Origin: Apiospora phragmitis
Lineage: Eukaryota > Ascomycota > Sordariomycetes > Amphisphaeriales > Apiosporaceae
DNA: 64,000 nt
Assembly: GCA_038363925.1 (NCBI GenBank)
Contig: JAQQWL010000004.1
Coordinates: 1,178,001-1,242,000 of the forward strand
Reading direction: 5' to 3'
Positions 1 to 10,543 of this stretch are shown piece after piece. A model generated the notes under the pieces. That model saw nothing but the letters and a program-made list of their open reading frames with translations. It was not told the DNA's origin and searched no databases. Positions within the stretch are counted from its first letter, which is position 1, and each line of letters opens with the position of its first letter. Both the position numbers and the translations under genes were made by a program.

Positions 1-946
1 GCTGCAGGATCTTTCGAGAGTGCGATGAACTTGCTCAACCGCCAGGTTGGTGCCGTCAACTTCGCGCCGCTCAAGCCTCGATTCCTTGAGATCTACTCGG
101 CCACGAAATCCTACCTTCCCGCCACAGCTGGCTTACCGCCTTTGGTCAATTATATCCGCCGGACACTTGATGAGACGGATCCTAGAAAGGTCCTCCCCAT
201 CGTTCCTCGTGATCCTGAATACATCACGACAAACGACCTGCAGAGGGGATACGATGCGATGAGGAGCAACAAGCTTGAAGACTGCTTGGCGGTTTTCAAG
301 GGTGTTTTGCATTGCATGTTCCTCAATGTGGTGTCTTCGGAAGCGGAGGCAGCGGAAGCGAAGAAACTTATTACCTCTGCCGGTGAATACGTGGTTGCGA
401 TGATGATTGAGCTTGCGCGGCGACAACTTGGCTCGCAAGACGAGGTCAACGCAAACCCTGCATTATTAAAGCGCAGCTTAGAGCTGTCGGCATACTTCAC
501 AATCCCCAAGATCCACGTCCCCCATCGCCAATACACCCTGTTCAGTGCGATGAACTTGGCCAACCGGAGCAAGAACTACAGTTCTGCGCTCAGCTTTGCC
601 AGTCGTATCTTGGCAAATGGCGGCACGGGCAGAATCACCGACTCGGTAAGCCTCCTATTACCCACTCAACTCAATGACGTTAGACTAACCATGTGAACCA
701 CAGGCCAAGAAGATGAAGGCGGCGTGCGAGCGCAACCCTCACGATAACGTCGAAATCGAGTTTGACCAGTTTGCAGAATTCGATATCTGTGCAGCATCGC
801 ATACCCCTATTTACAGCGGATCAGCGTATGAGGAATGCTCCTTCGATGGTGCCAAGTACCACTCGAAATACAAGGGCACTGTGTGTGTTGTCTGCGAGGT
901 TTGCGAAGTTGGTAAGCATGGAAGTGGACTCCGGCTCTTCGCATAG
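1..946 (+). CDS. COPA/RET1: Coatomer subunit alpha (COPI), C-terminal part
   Basis: Alpha subunit of the COPI coat, which drives retrograde Golgi-to-ER vesicle traffic. The gene enters the window already open in frame at base 1, so only about 295 C-terminal residues are visible. Two exons, 1-645 and 704-946, join in phase 0 over a 58-base intron with a GTAAG donor, a CTAAC branch point at 685-689 and a CAG acceptor. The visible part is the alpha-COP C-terminal domain, which in the family binds epsilon-COP. Family-typical blocks include FAPLKPRFLEIYSATKSYLP, FDICAASHTPIYSG and the cysteine pairs in CVVCEVCEVG, and the protein ends GLRLFA. A possible donor GTAAG at 912 was not used because the open frame through it gives the normal family ending. 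The gene is convergent with RPN12. N-terminal WD40 repeats must lie upstream of the window. Confidence 0.95.
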
Positions 947-2089
947 ATATGGGTTCGGGGCATTGGTCAGCGGAAAATGATGAGATGAGAAAGGGGAGCC
1001 CTAAATAGATCATGTAGATCGAACTGTGAACTCTCTGCGAGTCGGTGTAATTCTCCACAGCGAAGCAAAAAAGGAATAGTTACTTACCTCTTAGACGCGG
1101 CAAAAAGGAAGGTGTGAGCGTGGGCTGTTTGATGGTCGGCTGCCTGCGCACCCATCCTCCTGGGCGCGGTGGTGATACAGTTGGCACCACTATAAAAATC
1201 TCTGGCAATTCTAAAACATTCTTCATATTTGACGGTGGTCCTTGACATGAATATTGTGACTGTCCCAGCTTCCCACTCGACTTCATTCGACCAGTTCAGG
1301 GTCAACGTGGACCCTACACTCACCAGCCGATCATATATCTCTAAGTATTGGATTTTCCCCATTTCGACGCCAATGCTTGGAGAAAAAGTTACAAAAAAAG
1401 CTCGAAGAGCGTCACTGCCCTCATATTGTCCATTGGCCTCATGTCGTCGATTGAGAGGCAATATTCAGTGCGTACAGGAAGTACATTCTAATGTTTGTCA
1501 AAAGGGGCAAGTGAGATGATGAGCTAGTGACGCAACTACAACCTACGCTGACAGCCGACTACTTTTTCCCCAGGGCCGAACCCGGTTTCCTTAGAGCTAT
1601 ATAGTTGTTGGCAGTTCTAGGGAACTTAAAGGTCAGGTGGTAACTATTTAATCAACCGAAGCATTTGTGAAGCCCTCGCCAAAGATGAAGCCCCTGCTTC
1701 GGCCTTCACGTAACGGATATGATGCGAACACCTAAGACTAGGCTGGTTGTACGAAACGGTGGTATGCAAGTGGTTGGCTATTGTCGGTTCATTAATCAAC
1801 ATTAAGACTTTCAACTACGGGGTCAAAAAAGGTGCTTGGGGTAGCAGTAGTTCTCTATTTTACGAGTAATGCTGGCCCATATGCCAACCGCCTGCCTTGC
1901 CTTTTGAGTTCTATGCAAATCTGCCAGCTCTAAAGGTCTTGGCTTTGCCACGCAATTTCATATTCATGGTGTTACAGCTAAATAGCGCCCTGCCGGCGTG
2001 CTAGCATTGTGCCCCCAATGGGTATGCCGCCCGCTGGTTGAAGCAGTAGCAGTAGGCTCCAGACACAGTGGTCCCTTGTGGACATTTGC
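947..2089. other. Intergenic stretch between convergent genes
   Basis: This 1.1 kb lies between the 3' ends of the coatomer and RPN12 genes. No reading frame with coding character was seen on either strand. It should contain both 3' untranslated regions, but no precise poly(A) site could be assigned. Confidence 0.6.
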
Positions 2090-3004
2090 TTAGACGATGG
2101 TCTCCAGCTCCCGCGCGTACCCCAGCGTGTTCTCGATGACCATCTGTGAAATTTCCTTCTCCTCCTCACCTGCCTCGGCCGCTGTGGGGAAGTAGATGGT
2201 ACCGTCCCTAACGGCCCAGCCACGTTGGCGGGCAAACTCCACCACGGCGCCCTCGGAGTCGAGGAATAACAGCGACTTGGTACTACTAAGAGGCAAAGAC
2301 GGGTAGGCGCGCTCGGAAGAAGAAGCAATCTCGGACCGGATTTGGGATGTAAGAATCTATTTGCGTGAGTTTGTTAGCCAAGCGGTCGAGGTGGTATCAT
2401 GGGGCCCGGGAGGGGGCTGGGTGAGTCAAATCAAATGGGGGCAAAAGTAACGTACCTCGGAGAAAACACCGTACTCTTCGCTGGGGACCTCGCCCTTCTT
2501 CATAGCCTTCCACACCCGATCGTAGCTGCCCTCCATGAGCCATCGCTCCAGCTTGACGGGGTAGCCCAGGAACCGGTCGCTCTCGATGCGGTCGGGGCCG
2601 TCGATGCCCTCGCGCGTGCCGAGGCTCTCGAGCTCGCTGTGGAACTCGGCGTAGCGGCCCTGCGTCAGAAGCAGCAGCAGGTATAGGCCCGTGACCTTGT
2701 TGCGCATCTCGGCGTCGGGCTGGAGCTGGACCGAAGGCAGCTCGTAGAAGGGCTGCAGCTGCGACAGGTAGCGCGTGAAGGCGTCCGGGTTGCGGGCGCG
2801 GATCGAAGCCAGGGCGCCGTGCTCGTAGACGCTTCGGGCGAGCAGCAGCAGGCTGGCGGGGGCGTTGGCGGTGGGCGTGAGGGCGTTGAGCTGCAGCAGT
2901 GACAGCTTGGCTTTGGAGAGCAGGCTGCTGGCTTCGGCGTAGGGCAGCGAGGGATTGGATTGTAGCTGGGTGATGATTTGTTGGAGTGTGCGTTCGGCAG
3001 CCAT
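2090..3004 (-). CDS. RPN12: 26S proteasome regulatory subunit Rpn12
   Basis: Lid subunit of the 19S regulatory particle of the proteasome (PSMD8 in animals). Two exons on the minus strand, 3004-2456 and 2356-2090, are joined in phase 0 over a 99-base intron (GTACG donor, AATAG acceptor) and give 271 residues, the usual Rpn12 size. The PCI-type region is recognisable by LARSVYEHGALASIRARNPD, FYELPSVQLQP, LLLLTQGRYAEFHSELE and the second-exon blocks ILTSQIRSEIASSSERAYPS and FARQRGWAVRDGTIYFP. The start at MAAERT was chosen because the family begins near there. The frame stays open upstream to 3451 with Thr/Ser/Pro-rich sequence, so a longer form cannot be excluded but looks like leader sequence. 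Confidence 0.93.
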
Positions 3005-6000
3005 CTTGGTCGACTCTGGGGGGGTGCTGGCTGTTGCTGTTGGGGTGGTTGTTGTTGGGATTGCAGCAGATGTGGACGTGGATAAGACCGGGTTGACCGT
3101 CGGTGTCGTCGTGGTCTTTCCCAAATGCCCGAGTTCTGAAGGTACGGTAGATACACTGAGACTACTTTCTCGGTGTACTAACGGTGGTGCTGGATGATTC
3201 ACCGGAGTTATTTGCAGGTCCGTAATTAGAAGTTGTTTAGTTGTTGGCGGTTTGGTGATTTGGACTGTTCGTGATGATGATCTCCGGTTGGTCGAGGCGA
3301 GGCGACGCAACCAAGCTCTCAGCCTGGCCACTCCATGCCTTGGGCCCAAGTGGGCCTGGGCCTTAGCCATTGTGGGCATGGAGCTGGCTGAGCTGAGCTT
3401 GGTTGAGCCACACTTAGTGTGATGCAATAATTGTGGCTGATGTTGGTGCATTGCCTAAAACTCTCCAGTCTGTCTCCAGCTCAGTCTTCACTTACAATAC
3501 GGAAACACTCAGTCGTTTTGCCGATAATATTTGATTGGAAACTTATCATGGATGCATCACACCTATCTATCTATATGCTCACTCGGAGCCACAAACAAAT
3601 TATGTCACATGAGCTTCTCTGTGTCTTGATACCCTAAGGTTCTATCAGATGGACTTATGGGCTGTCTCCTGACTGGAGAGTACACACAAATTTAGGTCAC
3701 ATGCATTCTTTGGGTTGGCCAGAGGTTTAAGGTATTATTCCCAACACCGTCTACCCAAGGATGAAGACTACCTTGCAAAAGGGCTCAACTTCTCAAAAAT
3801 AGACCAGCACAGCCAGTATATATATAGTACAAAATCTTGTAGGCAAGCAAGTTGGTGAAGCTTAGACGGATGCCAGTCGGGCCTCAATCCCAACAGCTCC
3901 CTTCCTCCATCCCTTTGCATTTGGGCTGCAATAATATCGAGTCTTGCCGCGTATCATCAATTGGAGAACCACGGCTATACAGAAGTTAGGTTATTATTCC
4001 CATCGGTTTGCAATGCGTAAGCTGACAGACTACACATATGACTACTAATGTCGCGGTAGTTTCCGGGATATCTTGCGGCTTGTTTATGCAATCTCCGGGA
4101 CCGAACAAAGATGCAAGCTGCACCGCATTTGCAATTACTCTTCGTAGCGAAGGTAGTAAGGAGTTCGGAGTATCCTAAAATAGATTCATTGCGAGGCTAT
4201 GCTTTGGGTGCTTTGTGGGCTCTCAGAGGCGCCAACAGGAAGTAAACCAACGGTTTTAGTAGAAGTAGTATATGGTGGTGTCGATAAACAAGCACTCATT
4301 GGCGATGCACCACAACGGACCCGGCTGGCCGGGTCTGGTGACATTTAAAGCCCCCAATACTGGCCGTTGACGGTCCAACATGAGCAGCTCTAACCAGAGG
4401 TGGTCGTTAGGAATGCCTGGGATGGAGGCACATGAGCTTGTTCTATTTTGAGTGTTGTCCGGTAGCACTTGTAACATCCCGCGATAACAGACAACGAAGC
4501 AAACAGAACTGTGCCTCAACCTTCACTTTGGAGATCCGACAGGCTCGACCGTACTTAATCCAAGCATCAGCATCCTCGCTCCGTAGCTTTTGTGGCATTT
4601 TCACAGCCCTTCCCCTTGTCTTTACCCAAGATCCCATACTCCTTCAAAGGCTGCTAGAGACAGAAAAACCACGTGCACCACGTCCACCCCACACCCATCT
4701 TGAAATGACGTCTTCCCCTCCTGCATAAAGTACAATCAGGGGACCCGAATCACGAGGGCAGTTCAAACAAGAGAGTGTGTGTTTCTGAATATACCATCCA
4801 ATCCGACCATCGTCAAACTTCAATACAGGAACAGTGGCTCATCTCAATCCGACTTCCATTCACTTCGATGGTCAGGGTTGATGAGTAGAAGGAATATCTG
4901 GCATCAGGTAAGCTTACAACTTATTACTACGACCTTGTCCCACTTGGAATATGCATGCACCAGATTGGGGGTCTTCGCGGGACGTTACAGGGGTTCTTGG
5001 CTCTGTCTCCTAGTGGGTTGCAGCGCACGTTTACAAGTTCTGGCCTCCCGCTCTCTCTCCCAATCGTCAGCGGGGAATTAGCGACCCGAGCCGGAACACT
5101 GTATCGCATCGTCAAACCTCTGATTCAAGTTCGTCTGATGGCGTGGCAGAACCCTGTGTGTATTCACTGAACTGCATACTCAGCCAGTTCATGGAACATG
5201 GAGTTTTGAAAATTCAGGGGAGCTGCAGCTAGCTTTCGACTCTGTCCCATGTCAAGCATCTTGCTATTCGTCTGCCTGGATTGTTGGACTACCTGAAATC
5301 GATAGCTCAAAGCCCACCCGATGCCCTCAGCGGCGGCGGGCAATGTGCCTGGTTTCAACTCCACACTCATCATCTCCTTCAAACAAAGGCCTCTGGGTTT
5401 CTTATGCAACTGGCACTGAGAATGCGAACGACGACGGACGGCCCTGCGCGTCCAGCCCACCAAAGCCCACTTCAAGTTTAACCGCTTCTCGCTGCCCCGA
5501 CTGGAATTCGGCCTGAACGACCAACTTGCTCCAAATTCCTCAAGAACGTGGTTGTCTCTCCTCTGGCCGCACACGGAAAATTAGCCACGCGAAATCTTTG
5601 GAACACTGAGACACCAACGTTCAGAAAGACAAATCGTTGATTAAAGCAAGCTACACGCAGTTGCCGATTCCACGGGCTGCCTCACCTCATCTCGCCTGCC
5701 ACCAAAGCTCCGGTTCTTCTTGCTCGGAAGTCGGCTCCAGATCAAGGGCTGAGCTCATTATTCCGGGCAGCAGGCTGACGACGACACAGCCATTGAGACT
5801 AAATCCCCATTTTCCAGGTTTATTAGTGCGTCCCGCCGAGTAAGGAGAGGACCTGTCCAGTGCCTGTCTGCCTGTCCAGGTCGACGCGCAGCGCAACCCA
5901 ACTATTTTAGAGAGGGCCAGAACCCACCCGCTTGCAGCTCAAATCAGACCCCGCCACCATCCATCTACATACCTCTTTGCCTGCCTCCATACATCTTGTA

Positions 6001-6202
6001 TACATCCTTCTTGTACATAGCTGTAGGGGTCGTAAAGGGCGTCAGCTTTCATTCTGCAGCCGCAATATCCTCCCTCCTTGGATTATCATCCTTCCAAAGA
6101 AGACGATTGGTTCGGGCCCATTGTGCTGACAGTTTGATTGTTTTCTTTGTTTATGCAGGATCGGAACAGCCGCAGCAAAGACCCAACCCAAATCCCGCCA
6201 AC
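3005..6202. promoter_or_regulatory. Long divergent intergenic region upstream of RPN12 and SKT5
   Basis: About 3.2 kb separates the two divergent starts. I see no convincing gene. The part next to RPN12 (3005-3451) is open in frame with RPN12. Near SKT5 a strong acceptor-like site, a T-rich tract ending in CAG at 6156-6158, lies 44 bases before the ATG and could close a 5' leader intron; its donor was not identified. The size of the region fits a regulated cell-wall gene but shows no specific operator that I can name. Confidence 0.4.
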
Positions 6203-6663
6203 ATGTCGCATCTTGGAGCCACCTTTTATCCTGGGACCGACGACTACTATATGCCCGAGGTCGTCGCCCCAGCACCGCAGAGGTAAGAGACCAGTTTGTT
6301 TTAGCATCTTTGCATCAATTCCAATTTCCTTCGAGGCATCCCATTACGTCGCATCTTTGTCTGGTTGCGTGCGTCATTTGGGGGCCCAACCCTTGCTGCC
6401 AATCGTCTCGTCCGATCCCATCGATCAAGGCGGGGGTACCCGAAAAGCTAACGAAAAGTGCCGCTACCACAGGGTAATGCCAGAGGTCCCTCAGAACATG
6501 CAACAGGACCTCCAGCGAATGGAACTTGAAGCTCGCTCTCCCGAATCCAGAAACGGCGGCAACCGTAGCTCATCAGCCGGCGGTGCACAGTCTCGGCACG
6601 GCCGCGAACCTTCGCTCTCGACCATCCTCCATACCGGCTACGGCCAACAGTACCAACAGCAGC

Positions 6664-6707
<44 letters not shown>

Positions 6708-9034
6708 ACAAAGGACATGCGCGACTTGCCGTCCTTCTCGCCCTTCCCCAAGGTGGAAGGCGAGCACATTCCGCCTGGTGACGATGAGAAGGAAGCCGTG
6801 TTGGCCGAGAGCCGCCAAACTGTGCTGCACTCGAATGATCCGGACATGCAAATTTGCTGGGCTCGGGATGTACTAGCCTACGTCGAAATCGCCGCCGAAT
6901 CCGCCGCACGAGACTTCGAGCTGACCCAGACGCCTGGAAGCCGCGATCCTCGGCCTGTCACCCCCAAGATCGAGCACGAACTTCGTATGGATGCCTTGAA
7001 CATAATCAACTATCTCGCCGAACAGAAGCACCCTGAGGCTGTTTTCATCAGAGGAAAGTGGTGGGAATTCGGCCGGTTTGGTTTCAGGCAGGACAAGAAG
7101 CAGGCATGGGCCGACTACGACGAGGCGGCACGAGCAGGATGGGGCCGCGCCGACTACAGAATAGGAATGCTCTACGAGAACTCCAATGATGCTGAGAAGG
7201 CCCTCAAACACTACGAAATGGGCTTGCAGCAGAACGATTCGGCAGCATCCTATCGCTTGGGCATGATCTATCTGATGGGCCAACATAACCAACCGCGAGA
7301 TGTTCAGAGGGGCCTGGAGCTTATTCACGACGCCGCTAGCACCGCCGATGAAGACGCTCCTCAAGGTGCTTTCGTTTATGGCATGCTTATCGCCAAAGAC
7401 CTCCCGGACGTCAACATACCCGAGGGCTTGCTGCCCACTGATATCAATGCAGCGCGGAAATACATCGAAAAGGCCGCGTATCTGGGATTCGGGAAGGCGC
7501 AGCTGAAGATGGGTCAGGCCTACGAGCTTTGTCAGCTAGGATGCGAATTCAGCCCTGCGCTTTCCCTCCACTACTACGGGCTGGCAGCGAGACAAGGCCA
7601 ACCAGAAGCTTGCCTTGGTGTCAGCAGATGGTTCCTGTTCGGGTACGACAACACGTTTGCCAAGAACGAACAGCTGGCCTACAAGTACGCACAACTTGCC
7701 GCCAAGCAGAAGCTCCCCACAGGCGAGTTCGCCATGGGCTACTACAGCGAGATTGGTATACATGTGGAAAAGAACTTGAGAGAGGCTAGGAAGTGGTACG
7801 AACTGGCAGCGGAACACGGCAATACGGATGCTGTCGGACGATTGGAGGGACTGTCTCAAGAAAAGTCCCTATCTAAGCAGGATCACGAAACGACAACTTT
7901 AACGAGGATAAAGTCCCAATACGGGTCGCAGCGAGGGAAGCGTCCAGACAGGTTCAAGCAACCCGTCGCTGCAATGCCTGCCGTGACCGAACGCGAGTCC
8001 CCGCGGCCATCGCCTGGGGTTTCCCCTCATCCTTCCCCCAGAGGGGCGCCGTATGACAACGCTGACCCGTCTGATCCAAGAGGGCCAGCCTTCACCGTTA
8101 ATCTGGCTAGCCGCCCAAAGTCGAGTGCGCCCTATCCCGAGGATGACCGACCAAATCCTCTCACTCTTCCGCGAGCCAGGTCTGCGGCGCCTTACCCGGA
8201 AGACGATATGAGGCAACCCCATTCTCCACACTACAATGCCGGCATGCGCCCCTCGGCTGATCGGCCAGGGAGCGCCTTTGGTATCCGGACACAGCAGACC
8301 GGTCCTGGTATGCGCCAGTCACAATCAACCGGTCAAATGGGGGGCAACAACCTTATTCCTCCCGCAGGAATGGATCCAAACCGTGGTCGGCCTGCTTCTG
8401 CCGGTTGGGGGGGCCCTCAAGTACCGCAAGGGTATAAGGGCTCCAACCCTGCCGGTGACTACCGCTCGCAATCGGCCGTTTACGATCAGCGGCTTCCTGG
8501 TGGTCCGCCTCAGGGCAGCCCAGCACACGGCCGACACAATCCACATATGCCGCCTCAGAACCAGTACCCGCCGGGTGGAGGGTACGGGCCATCTGGCGGC
8601 GCTCAAGCAGGAAGAGACTATGGTCAACGTATGTCGTCACAAGACAACTATGGCGGAAGAGCTTCAGCTGCTCCCAACATGCCATCTCCCAGTATGAGTG
8701 GCGGTGGCGGCCCTGGCCCTCGTATGGGTAATGCCAGACCACCACAGCTTCCCTTGAAGCAACATACAATGGACGGTGGTGGGCGGTCCAGCGCACCCCC
8801 GTCCCAAGCACGGCCCAACTTGCCGTCGCCGGCTCCAAGCACCAGCACGGCCAACTCAGCAGCCACAGCGCCTGCGGGCCCCCCCAAACCCAAGCCCAAG
8901 CCAGGTCCCGCTACATTCGAGGAAATGGGTGTCCCAGTCGGCAAGGCTGAATCTGATTGCGTAAGTCCCGCTTTTAATGTCCTGGTCCCCAAGAAAGGTG
9001 CTAATCTCCCAACTTTGTACAGTCTGTCATGTAA
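6203..9034 (+). CDS. SKT5: Chitin synthase regulatory factor with Sel1 repeats (Skt5/Chs4 type)
   Basis: Activator and localiser of chitin synthase at sites of wall growth; in yeast Skt5/Chs4 activates Chs3 and is prenylated. Exons are 6203-6282, 6473-8960 and 9023-9034, in phase throughout, giving 859 residues. The start MSHLGATFY follows an AACATG context. Residues 88-105 are an 18-Gln tract. Tandem Sel1-like repeats run from about residue 213 to 490, seen in repeats such as RADYRIGMLYENSNDAEKAL and AASYRLGMIYLMG. The remaining 350 residues are Pro/Gly/Ser-rich and disordered. The 12-base last exon adds Ser-Val-Met after Cys856, so the protein ends CSVM, a CaaX box for farnesylation. Without that exon the frame would run into unrelated residues, so the splice is supported by function as well as by sites (GTAAG donor, TACAG acceptor). 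Paralogues of this family exist, so the exact orthologue is not settled. Confidence 0.9.
6654..6707 (+). repeat. CAA/CAG trinucleotide repeat coding polyglutamine
   Basis: Eighteen consecutive Gln codons, CAA CAG CAG followed by fifteen CAA, lie inside SKT5 between its N-terminal segment and the Sel1 repeats. The near-pure CAA tract is likely length-variable between strains. Confidence 0.95.
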
Positions 9035-9826
9035 ACTTCGGTTTACCGTATGCCTCCGATAGATGATGGATAGACCAGATCAGCCTTGGATGCTGCCTCG
9101 GGCTTTTTTTTTCTCTTTTGACATGCATTACGGAATCTCTTTGCTTTTTACAGTGATACCATGTTATTCGGGGAGGAGCCAGTGCCCATGTCTAGAAAAA
9201 GGCAGCGGAGGAGCGTGCCAAGGATGTTCACCACCGTTGGATAAACGAATCATATAAGGAAGAGAAACGTGGTGTATGTAGTTCCCCTGGAAAAAGATAT
9301 TCGAGCCCCCTGTCTTGTAATACATATTGTTATATCAGTGAGCTTTAGTCAGACTCAGTGCAATACGAAGGTCTAACATGGTAGCAAGTAATAAGACTCG
9401 CCGTGATGAGCAAATCACTCAGTATTTTGGTTCGTGAGCATTGCAAGTGACATTGTCGTAGCCCTGTTGGCTGGCGCCTATCATTTGCCATAATGAGGAA
9501 AGCTACCTGAATGGAGCAGATGGGTAGCAGCCACGCTAGATGGGGTACTGTATGTAGGGACTCAGGTGGGTTCTGACAGCAAAGTAGGGTTTCGGGAGGA
9601 TCTGGCGTCAAGATGATCTACTGCGGGGGTCATGGGCCAAACCATGACGATGAGATCGGCAGCCCAATCCATGGTTTGCGGGAGGTAGAACCAACGATCA
9701 TCGTTACAATACTGTGAAGTTCAGAAGAAGTTACCAACCTACAACCAATGTTTGCTTTCAAATTCTACCTACTCTGTACTCGACCAAATTCTCTTACAAG
9801 AGCTTACACATCACCATACGCCAGTC
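9035..9826. other. Intergenic, no gene seen
   Basis: Holds the SKT5 3' region and the leader of the next small gene. No coding frame was recognised. Confidence 0.5.
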
Positions 9827-10486
9827 ATGCCTGAGATAATCCAGAAGCTCAAGTCGGAAATCAAGTCAGGCCTCTCTTCATCCGACGACCACGACGACAC
9901 CGGTAATACCGGTGCACGCGAAGCCGAGACTATTGCATCGCCGGGCGCTGGTGGTGGCATCATTCCCGCCGACGTCTCTGGTGGTGGGGGTGGTGACCCT
10001 TCGACGACAGCAGCCCACAGCCACAGCGACCGGCAGACTCTGCGGAAAGCCGCCGAGGCTGGGGGTTCCGGAGGAAGCAGTGGAAGCGACATCAAGTCTA
10101 GTGGTGGCGGTGGTGTCACTATGACCCCACCGTCGGGCGGCGTCATTCACTCGGAAGAGGCGCATGCTCGAGACCGCGCGGGTAGTGAGCGCATGACGTT
10201 GAGGAAGGCGGCGGCGCATAATCGGGGGGGACGACACAGGGCTTGGGGCGTGATTGGACAAACGAAATGTACGCCAGGGTGTTTAGTCGGCGAGCCAGTG
10301 ACCAGGTGTCTATTCCATTGGTGCGCCCGTGATATCGGCTACGCTGGAATAGGTGATATAGTTCAACTATTGCCAATTTGGGCCAGTTCGTCTTGCTACG
10401 CTATTGCCAGCATCGAAGCCAGCGAGTGTGGGTGCGAAACGAGTTGTGCACGGCAAGCAGTGCTCTGTTGGCCAGGCTTTGGATAA
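9827..10486 (+). CDS. Small Gly/Ser-rich hypothetical protein with repeated TLRKAA motif
   Basis: Not recognised. The ATG at 9827 (MPEIIQKLK) is preferred over an in-frame ATG at 9752 because the protein-like composition starts there. The first 135 residues or so are hydrophilic, rich in Gly, Ser, Asp and Ala, with no signal peptide or membrane segment, and carry a motif twice: RQTLRKAAEAG and RMTLRKAAAHN. The last 80 residues, after HRAWG at about 10,240, change character (many Cys and Trp) and may not be coding; an unrecognised intron or an earlier end is possible. It lies tail-to-tail with the DUF7580-like pseudogene, 57 bases away. Confidence 0.45.
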   Translation: MPEIIQKLKSEIKSGLSSSDDHDDTGNTGAREAETIASPGAGGGIIPADVSGGGGGDPSTTAAHSHSDRQTLRKAAEAGGSGGSSGSDIKSSGGGGVTMTPPSGGVIHSEEAHARDRAGSERMTLRKAAAHNRGGRHRAWGVIGQTKCTPGCLVGEPVTRCLFHWCARDIGYAGIGDIVQLLPIWASSSCYAIASIEASECGCETSCARQAVLCWPGFG

Positions 10487-10543
10487 TGTGTTTCCGTGCA
10501 CCTGTATTCTCATACGTACTGCGCCACATAACTTGATAATACC

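Noticed and set aside
912..1090. Additional intron at the end of the coatomer gene (GTAAG at 912)
   Set aside because: The unspliced frame gives the family-typical ending GLRLFA and a stop, so no intron is needed.
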